Shown here: piece by piece, positions 43,101-64,000 of the stretch
Layout: each line of letters starts with the position of its first letter
How positions within the stretch are numbered: the first letter of the stretch is position 1
DNA from: Pseudorasbora parva
Lineage: Eukaryota; Chordata; Actinopteri; Cypriniformes; Gobionidae
DNA length: 64,000 nucleotides
Assembly (NCBI RefSeq): GCF_024679245.1
Contig: NC_090176.1
Coordinates: 17,260,293 to 17,324,292 of the forward strand
Direction of reading: 5' to 3'
The notes under the pieces: generated by a model
Database searches by the model: none
The model's input: the letters and a program-made list of their open reading frames with translations, nothing else
Told to the model about the DNA's origin: nothing
Position numbers and translations under genes: made by a program

Positions 43101-44531
43101 ATCCGTGGCCAACCCTCCCCCTACCCCCCTTCTGGCGGCGGGCCTGGTAGTGTGTGTTTTCGCTGCATTCGCGCTGTAAACCAGTGCTGCCTCTCAGTCT
43201 TTCTGCCACTCAGCGGGGCGTAATCACAGTCGCTCCAGCTGACGATGACGTCACGTGCATTCCCTCTATAGGTGTCTGTATATGTTATGCATGCTCTGCA
43301 CTATATGATAATTTCTCTTTGCACTGAATACCTAGATGACCAACTACATTTTCCAATTTGTGCAACAGTATAGCATGTTTACTGTCAATGTTGTGTTACC
43401 TACTTAAACATAAAGTGCTACCATTATGTTGGTAATACATCTGTTGATTATAGTAACACATAATGCAGTACCAGCTTTGACAAAGCACGTTTTGACCATA
43501 GCACCTGTAAATAATTTAATAAGAGCGATACTGCGCTCAAGGCCATGCTGTATTGTGGATATAGTCAAGGCTGAAGGTGTTGCACTCTTATTTTCTTTAA
43601 CTGTGGCTGTATTTAAAGCATAGCATCGCATCTCATACATTTTGCCTGAATTTCGACCATGGGTCTCAGAGACGGAGCCCACTAGGGCCCCTCAGCAAAC
43701 TTCCAAGGGAACCTCAAGATGACATAAAATTATTTAAAATAAGACAAACAAACTAATAGTAATATTTTAAATCCTTAACATTAAACCTTATCCAGTAAAT
43801 CAACAGGAAAAGTCATGCAGCATTTGAATATTGTTTGGACAATAAGGGGCCTTAGAGTCTAAAGGTTTGTGAACACTGAGGTAGATATTGCGGTATATCA
43901 CATGACACTTTATTTTGTGTCATAAATAATGCGTGTAAGTGTACAGGCCAGATATCCCAGTACTTGATGAATTTTTTATTACCCATAGCAGACTAACAGT
44001 AGGCATCTTTATGAAACCTTTTATGATAATAACCTACGGAGAGCTGCACAGGTGATATATTTTAGACGGTTGAACAAATGACAGCTGTCTGCTAGACTTT
44101 ATTACATGCATGTCTATAACAAGACCTTGCTTTAAAACAGAACAAATGTACCAAGAGAGGTTCTTCTTTCAGACTATAAAGATCCAAAATATAGTTTATC
44201 TACTTATGTCTATATATTTCCATTAAAATACATATCTTTAAAGGCTGTTTTCTCATGCACTAAGCCAGAAATCTCCACTTCAGTAGCACTTTAAAAAAGT
44301 ATGGTGATATTAGTTAATATATATTGCTCTATTCACACGTGGTGTCTTGTCTTCATGAATTCACTTACCTTTCTCTCTCCTCTTTGCATCCCTCATTGAG
44401 AGCAGCCACATGTGTCTCAAGCGGCCTGCCTGATCATCTGAGAAATTAGTTTCTTCTTCTGAGCTGTTGCAGCGTACACAAAATGACAATATAACTGACA
44501 TAAAGCATAAAAACATCTGGTGGAATTCCAT
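37007..44531 (-). CDS. Secreted fibroblast growth factor, FGF4/5/6-like, whole gene (4 coding exons)
   Basis: Joined exons on the minus strand: 44531-44369, 38068-37934, 37802-37699, 37195-37007; 591 nt, 196 residues. A signal peptide (about 1-20) is followed by a short acidic/basic linker and a single FGF core: LYCRVGIGFHLQI, GIVGIRGVKSELYLCMN, NECLFKEQMEENHYNTY, KGNKVGRHKASTHFL. A 104-nt middle exon is the hallmark FGF exon size. LYCRVGIGFHLQI most resembles FGF5, and ECLF.E..EENHYNTY recalls FGF1; no orthology claimed. Known role: ligand for FGF receptors with heparan sulfate. One sequon (N87). Odd: signal peptide on its own exon, whereas FGF4/5/6 normally have three coding exons. Confidence 0.8.
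37314..37655. mobile_element. Miniature element filling most of FGF intron 3
   Basis: Ends ACACTGTAAAAATG and TTTTTTTTATAGTGTA are inverted, with inner arms TTAAACTGGTTGCCTTAAAA and its complement near 37598. It occupies about 340 of 503 intron bases. Confidence 0.65.
37699..37802 (-). CDS. FGF gene third coding exon (104 nt)
   Basis: Encodes LLRVFAMRPGIVGIRGVKSE and LYLCMNQEGIAHGM, the beta-strand region with GIV.I.G...LYL.MN, between acceptor TTTAAG and donor AATG|GTGAG. The 104-nt length and the 1-to-0 phase are those of the conserved FGF exon. Confidence 0.93.
37934..38068 (-). CDS. FGF gene second coding exon (core N-terminal part)
   Basis: Reads AVDESNPAQG, then LLYCRVGIGFHLQILTNGSV and GVHEPSEY, with donor TACA|GTATG. 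The acceptor CCCAGCAG is a tandem NAGNAG site: either AG keeps the frame and changes one Ala. The sequon NGS lies just after the first core strand. Confidence 0.92.
39871..40001. repeat. 22-bp tandem repeat, six units
   Basis: Unit TCCACCATCAGCTCTGTTTC plus TG, repeated six times with C/T variation at one base. Immediately upstream a 19-bp unit AGTGTGCTGCGGAGCTAAC is duplicated in tandem (about 39824-39861). Confidence 0.93.
40560..41042 (-). mobile_element. Tc1-like transposon remnant
   Basis: Minus-strand frames retain GRKCDLSDFEHGVVVGARRA and QADSKKTVTQITTRYNR, the N-terminal domain of the same Tc1 type as 3623-5925. Frameshifts and an inserted palindrome separate them. No terminal repeats found intact. 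Confidence 0.8.
40787..40820. repeat. Perfect 16-bp-arm palindrome
   Basis: GGCATCAACAAGACAA, TG, TTGTCTTGTTGATGCC. It lies in the Tc1 remnant and looks like a local inverted duplication of transposase sequence. Confidence 0.9.
41085..41775. repeat. Tandem array of about 170-bp units (four copies)
   Basis: Each unit runs AGCAGAATAAAATAT, GGTAAATAAGTCCATGAT, CAGTGTGTTGCTCTCC, ACAGTGAGAGATCTCGAGGC, then CTCTTATTACAAAC. Starts near 41085, 41253, 41421 and 41597, with a partial fifth near 41752. Units differ by about 10-15 percent and small indels. Confidence 0.88.
41800..44340. other. FGF intron 1, 5' part; no gene
   Basis: No exon supported on either strand. A TAGCCTGACATGGTCATACTC end at 42368 looks like an element terminus. 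The short open frame at 42922-43179 has no recognisable domain. Confidence 0.45.
44369..44531 (-). CDS. FGF gene first coding exon (signal peptide)
   Basis: MEFHQMFLCFMSVILSFCVR is a good signal peptide, followed by CNSSEEETNFSDDQ and a basic stretch AKRREK before donor AAAG|GTAAGT. Phase 1 out matches phase 1 into the next exon. Two in-frame upstream ATGs exist (44561 and beyond) but give a poorer signal sequence, so this start is preferred. Its link to the FGF core rests on phase, strand and secretion logic, with no transcript evidence. Confidence 0.6.
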
Positions 44532-44659
44532 GACAAGGGCATGAGGTTCACAAATACCCATATGACCTCCAGGTGAGGCCCTGATATGCAGTGGCACCTG
44601 TGATAGCGTCTCTGAGGCCCAGTTTATTTCCTGAAATCACCACTGCTGTGACTGTCTGC

Positions 44660-44670
44660 TGATATATAGA
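44660..44670 (-). promoter_or_regulatory. TATA box candidate for the FGF gene
   Basis: The minus strand reads CTCTATATATCAGC about 130 bp upstream of the chosen ATG. Spacing allows a transcription start near 44635 and a short leader. Confidence 0.4.
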
Positions 44671-44699
44671 GCCTCTTCCGATGTGAAACTATGATGAAC

Positions 44700-47330
44700 A
44701 TTGTGTTCTGGACTCAGTGTAAACATACTACACTAAACAGGGTCAGTGTGCCTCCACTCGTCCTATCTCCATCTTTTATACATATATCTTCTGCTCTGAT
44801 ACCTTCACTAAACGAACAAACCCACACAGATACACTTTTGCGTCTGTGTACATGACCGTATAAGAAAATCTTCTGTATTATCACTAGAGCGATATCTCCT
44901 CATTCATGCATACTAATCTCATCTCACTTTGTGATGTTGTAGAGTGACACAGGCATAAAGTGTTATTGCTTTCTTTTACTTAAACTTCATTAACTTGACC
45001 TCAAAGCAGTGATAAACTAATTTTCTGTTCACTTAAAACTATAATGCACTACTACTAATTATACAACTACTATTGTTAACCTTTTCACACGTAAGTTTAA
45101 AATATTCTGGCTTTACGAACTCTAAATGTACTGTTTTGTGCGGAGTGCGTCCGTCTCTGGCACAGCACCAGCCAATGTGCAAAAGTACATTTGAATTTAG
45201 CAGCTGATCACATGATGCGCTGAACGTTCTAATCACACCGGTGTGACTGTACGATCCACGGACCGGCTAAGACTGATCACACCAGTGTGATCATACCGTC
45301 AACGGGTTAATGTAATATAAAAATACATGCAATTATGGTATAAGCATCACTGTTTTGCAAAGATAAATGTGGAGATAATTATTGCATCTCAAGTGAACAT
45401 CATATCCAAGCTTGTTTGTTGTTTCTACCACAGCATAAAAAAAATAAGTGCAACTTTTTATCTCAAAATATTTTTTTCTTCTATCTCTCAATATCATGAG
45501 TTTACATCTAGCTCTGACTTTATTTCCTGCAGTTGCTAGATTACGTATATCTTGCAGTTCAAAATGTATATCTTATAGGTTTTACCTGATAATTGCAAGT
45601 TTCTTCTCAGAATTGAGATATAAACTCGCAATCGCTAAAGATAAAGTGACAGTTGCTTTTTTTCAAGGCAGAAACAAGCTTCCATATAATCATGCATTAA
45701 ATGAGTTGGTTATATAATTATTAATTTATTTTGGAGATGAAGATCAGCAGCTTCCTGCTGGTTTTTGCGTTTAATAGACGTCTAATAGCCATCCAAACAC
45801 AGCCCTGACGTCTAGGCTAAAACAAGGCAAAATTTGAGCTGTCAGTGAAAATTTAACAGGCGTCTAACCATTGCCCAAACTAGTTATCTAGAACAGTAGT
45901 TTTTAAACCTGTCCTGGAGACACCCCAGGCCTGCACATTTTGTGTCTCCCTCATTTATCACTGATTCAACTCATCAGCTCGTTCGTTAGTAGAGACTGTA
46001 AGAGTGTCTGATAAGGGGGACATACAAAATGTGCAGAGCTGTGGTGTCTCCAGGACAGGTTTGAAAACCACTGATCTAGAACATGAACATGTCAAAGAAA
46101 TCAAACCAAACACCTTGTAATCACTGTTGACCTTTCTTACATGATGTAATATCATACATATCGCAAATTATTTTGGCAAAAACAACATGTAACTAAATTC
46201 AAGGTTATTTTGGCTTGAAGTGAGTTACTCATAGCTGGACTATATTGGGTTTATAGTTAACCTGGGTGGTGAAATGATGGCTATTGCTTGCTGGGTTGGT
46301 TTACCTCGAAGTCTGAGCAGTGCTGTTTTGTATGGCACCAGCAACGTTCTGTAACTCCCGATCAACAGCCTTGCTGAAGAGTTTATGGTGTCCACACAGG
46401 AAGCATGGTAGTACAGCGAGTCCAGTGATCAAAAGGTGACAGCAGCTGGCATACAGGTGCAAGCAGGCATGAAATGGAGCGCGGTAAATCACTGTAGGTG
46501 ATAGAGTCACGACTGAGACACAAGGTGCTGGTGGACCCATAGCAACAGGGCATGCTTTGGCTATTTCCCGGTAAAGACTTCCTCCACAGCAGAAATGGAG
46601 GAAGTAAGAGCTAGTAGGATGATGGGAATGGGGTAGCAAGAAGTTTGGTCAAAAACTAATAATGTAAACATATTTCCTTTATGGATGGACTGATATATCA
46701 TATAAAAAATAAAATATAAGACAAAGGAAACAGCAAAAGATTACTTTGTTTTACAAGAGTGCTTCTTGTATGGGAATATGGATTGTCATTGTCCACTGGA
46801 TTGTGAGATTAGTGTGTGATGATGATGTTTCCAATGAGACAAGATTAAAGTGGGTGATGATAATGTTACAGTTTCGTTGTGTATGAATCGAAGGCCTCAG
46901 ACAGCAGGGGCTGACGTATGTTCTCTTTGTTCTCTGAAAGCACAAAATGTTTACATCATGGTAAAGAAAATGATAAGCCTCATATCTCAAGTTGTCAACA
47001 TTAGCACTGACCATTTGTTTTATTATACAAATGGAAAGCGTAAGCTGTAGAATTGAGTTGTATTGTGGAAACTTGCTGTAGACCTACTACAAAGTTACAA
47101 AGGGATATGAGTTTTTAAAATAGGCCTACAGATTGATCGAAATAAAAGACTGATCGGAAAAAAAAGTTACATTTCTTCTGTATTGTGACTGAGTGAATCA
47201 AAAATGTTTTAAAAAAACATAAACATGGATTCACACATTAAAGCTTCAACCTTCATAATATATTTTCAAGACTCTTGTGATGATACATCGACTTACAATA
47301 GGTTGAATTACACGTCTGCCATAGCCTGAT
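44700..47330. other. Intergenic between divergent FGF and pdxk 5' ends
   Basis: Mostly AT-rich DNA. A minus-strand open stretch at 46639-46301 ends at a donor-like CGAG|GTAAAC and encodes a hydrophobic segment, but has no ATG near its start and no family I recognise. It could be an exon of an unknown gene or chance. Confidence 0.35.
45894..46073. mobile_element. hAT-type MITE with 8-bp duplication ATCTAGAA
   Basis: Terminal repeats CAGTAGTTTTTAAACCTGTC and GACAGGTTTGAAAACCACTG extend over about 31 bp. ATCTAGAA at 45886-45893 and 46074-46081 is an exact duplication. No coding frame. Confidence 0.95.
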
Positions 47331-48110
47331 GGGGTCTGTATCGTTTTAATCGTACTTTTAAACTTCGGGTTTCGGGTAGTAACCCGAGAACAAAAAGAAC
47401 TACAAAATTCGACTGCTTTATGGCATATACGTCCCTTCCACCAACACCCACACTTCCTTACATTCGGACGTGCGAGCCCAACTTTGTTCGTCGGATAATA
47501 TAGTCATGTCCGAAGCAGCACAGACAAATAAGAAAGAAAAGGTTTTGTTGGAGGAAAGCAATAAGAGGAAACGAAAAAGTGATGGGATTAAAGGCAGGGC
47601 GAGGATCAACATTGGACCAGCGTTTGCTCGTCGGCGTGAGCTGAAGGAGGCGTGCCCGACCGATGCTGTCTTGTTATGGTGTATTACCTACCACTCAAAC
47701 ATTGAATTGAAGTATCATATAGATTCTGTAAAACGGTAACAAATAGACTACTATAATGACGCTGGCTTGTAAACGTGAGTATCGTGATTATTTGGCGTTT
47801 GAAAATATAAAACCCATGAAATTATATTCATATGACATGCTGAAACATATGCCACTGACTGTACCTGGGATGAAGACATTTCACACGTGCCGCCAGAAGA
47901 ACACCTGCATGTGAACTCCTCCTGCAGTGTTCAGGTTAACTGTTAGTGCTGCACCAAGGGCTATCAGGGCTATCAGGGTTGTCATGTCAACGAATGCACG
48001 CGTGATGGCATGTTGTAGGATGACACAGCTTACGACAGTAGTTGAGGAAATTATTTTTTCCCAACTGTAGGGGGACCCCGAGAGCAAAAGTTGCCAAGTG
48101 CTGCTTTAAG
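47330..48110. mobile_element. Probable DNA-element relic with a small KRKR frame
   Basis: The plus frame 47512-47739 (MSEAAQTNKKEK ... KRKRKSDGIKGRARINIG, FARRRELKEA) resembles short frames that recur across cyprinid genomes within mobile DNA. The opposite flank (CTCTCGGGGTCCCCCTACAG on the minus strand near 48065) is also a familiar repeat module. Family unknown; identification is from memory. Confidence 0.4.
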
Positions 48111-48589
48111 ATCGTAACATGCACGAAAATAGATGGTGAATCTTCTTTTAATGCAACTTACTAAATATTCATAATTCATGTACGTGCCCACAGTCAACAA
48201 ACGCGTCAAATTGTACACATACATGACTGAACTTTAAAAAATAATTATTCATTAATTAATGAAGCTAATTATCTTGAGGAATTGCGTTTTTATTTTCAAA
48301 TTTTATATTTTAAATTTACGAACGCTTTTGATACACAACGTGTTTACGTTAATTTATTTTAACTGTAGTTTAGGCTAAAATATTTTCTTCCTGTGGTGTT
48401 TGACCAACTTTTCAAACTCATACTGAAGAAGAAAGTATGCTATGACATTATGAATTATTTAGTCTATTAAACGCGTGATGATAATCGTCGTTGCAATGTG
48501 CACAACACACTTTATTAAACAAGTTTTTTTTAAGGGTTTTTGTTTTAATTCTGCATTCAAATAATTTGATCTCCAAAGGACGCGCATGG

Positions 48590-48831
48590 TCAGTTCTTGT
48601 CAACACTCTGCGAGCTCTCTTAGGTGTCTCCGGCAAACGCCTGAAAGAAAAAAAGTGCCCAGCCGTGACTCGTTACTGCGCAGAGAAAGTTGTTGAATGT
48701 CCGTCAACTGAAGTGTGTTTGTATTGTATCCTCTGCGGTTGAGCGCTTTTATTGTCTTTAAGGTGGTGGCATTTTGATATTATTAAAAGCCAGTTGTGTT
48801 TTGATTTAAGCTAACGTCATAAGCATAAAGC
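48590..48831 (+). promoter_or_regulatory. pdxk proximal promoter and leader
   Basis: No TATA box at a useful distance. A CRE-like TAACGTCAT lies about 12 bp before the start codon and a TGCGCAG half-site near 48677 could bind NRF1-type factors. These are motif matches only. Confidence 0.3.
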
Positions 48832-62591
<13,760 letters not shown>

Positions 62592-64000
62592 GTAAGTTTC
62601 TATCAGCTGTTCTCTTTACTGAGCCGTTAGTTCTGCTCATCTAGCAATCTGATTGGCTTAATGGTGGCTTTCTTAGAAGGCTGATATAATAACGGCACTG
62701 GAATCTTACATTTTATCTGCTGTCACCCCTCACAGCATTGTTACAGTTGCTGTAATATACAGCCTAAAGGAATATTAATGTTCAAATGCCATCATTTATG
62801 GCATAATGTTGATTATGGCAAATATCAAGGTTATTATTACAATCAAAGTTTTTTTTTAATGGTTACATTTTATAAAATCAGTTACATATAACTATTATGT
62901 GTCGCTTACACAGAAGTCATTTTCAAAACAAGCATCGCAGAAAGTTCATGTGGCCAACTTTGCGTGCGGAGGGAAAGATGTTTTATACAAAGGGAGATAT
63001 TTTATTGAAGAATCCACTTTGCAAGAACTACAACGAACGGCTCATTTTTTTTCTGGACCTTGAGAAGTCACAGTGTTACTCATTAGCATAATCTCCGTCC
63101 ATAAAATACACAAAAAAGGTAGAATACCTGTTTTTTTCCACCCCGTTTCCAAAACTCATTTGTTTGACCTTCTTAAGGCTCATGATAGTTGTTAAAATTG
63201 ATTTTAAACACTGTTCCTTATAACTTCAATATTGGTCTGTGTTCTACACATTTTATGGAGAACAGCTTCCAGAATCTAAGAGAGTACAATGCAGGCTACA
63301 CACAAAAACTTCTCCTTAAACAGATCTGTTCCCACTTTGTTGGGACAATCTGTTGTTTATGGATCACAACTTGAAGTATGTCTTATTATTTGTAGTTGTG
63401 TTTTCTAATAACATTTCCAATAATCGTTTTTATGTAGTTGCTTTGATGTAAACAAAGGGCAAAGCTTTGTGTTGATACATTGTTTACTGTAGCTTTTGTA
63501 AGCGTTCGCTTCTGTAAGGCTGCTCACCACCCCTTTGGAAAATTATCCATGATTTTGTGATCGATTACTGTTTGTATTATCATAGTTTTCCAACAAATAT
63601 CATGATTAAGGTGTATAACCAACATCTAAAATGTATAAGAAAAAAAAAGTGAAATCTGTGCTTGCAAAGTCAGTGAAATCCAGTTTTTTTTTTTTTTTGT
63701 TAACATTCTTAAGTCTGAACCAGGCTTGAATTGGTTTGAAATTGACACCAGCTAAGCTAACCAATCACAGCACAGGTTGTATTATGGAAGGGCGGGCTTC
63801 ATTGAAACTGGATTTTTTTTTTTTTTTTTTTACAATCAAGCATGAAAGGATATTCTAGTATACCCCAGAAACAAAACCCTTCATAAAAGGGCACAAAAGA
63901 AACCCTTTAACACACATATAGCTTATGCCTACATTTCACTGCGCATATTATCCATCCTAATTAGTATGTGACTAGTAATATTTGATATCGGGTGAATAGT
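62592..64000. other. pdxk intron 7, incomplete; no gene
   Basis: No exon supported. Holds poly(T) tracts at about 63685 and 63810 that flank a short stretch with CCAGTTTT and AAACTGGATTTT ends in inverted orientation, probably a small repeat. Confidence 0.45.

Noticed and set aside
47881..48087. Minus-strand frame with a membrane-like segment upstream of pdxk
   Set aside because: The flank CTCTCGGGGTCCCCCTACAG is a familiar repeat module, there is no splice context, and no homology is recognised.

Overview
The window reads as a vertebrate nuclear genome, very probably a cyprinid fish (zebrafish/carp group). It is AT-rich, its genes are split into short exons with GT..AG introns, and it is packed with repeat families typical of cyprinids: Tc1-like elements, hAT-type miniature elements, TTAA-flanked elements ending in GGGGGGTGAAA, and LINE 3' pieces. 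The species call is inference from gene structure and repeats. There is no sign of bacterial operons, CRISPR or prophage.

Three protein-coding genes can be rebuilt exon by exon with consistent splice phases. (1) On the minus strand, 30436 down to 331, lies a complete type II transmembrane serine protease of the TMPRSS3 type: 12 coding exons, 1641 nt, 546 residues. It has a long cytosolic N-terminus, one membrane helix, an LDLR-A domain, an SRCR domain and a trypsin-like protease domain with an intact His/Asp/Ser triad. The last exon (331-519) and a 47-nt exon (12352-12398) are not evident from long open frames. (2) On the minus strand, 44531 down to 37007, lies a secreted fibroblast growth factor of FGF4/5/6 flavour: 196 residues in four coding exons, with the signal peptide on its own exon 6.3 kb upstream. 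(3) On the plus strand from 48832 lies pyridoxal kinase (pdxk): seven exons, 164 codons, continuing past the window end. TMPRSS3 and PDXK both map to human 21q22.3, so finding them together fits conserved synteny; the FGF between them is the unexpected element.

Layout: 1-30.4 kb tmprss3 (introns full of transposons, including a 2.8-kb 38-bp minisatellite inside a large inverted-repeat element at 20.2-23.5 kb); 30.4-37.0 kb intergenic, dominated by a LINE remnant split by a hAT-like element that was itself split by a TTAA element; 37.0-44.5 kb the FGF gene; 44.5-48.8 kb intergenic between divergent FGF and pdxk 5' ends; 48.8-64 kb pdxk, whose introns hold nested elements.

The genes do not form a pathway: a membrane protease, a secreted growth factor and a cytosolic vitamin B6 kinase are neighbours. 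Most of the remaining sequence is mobile DNA, and several insertions can be dated relative to each other from target-site duplications and nesting.
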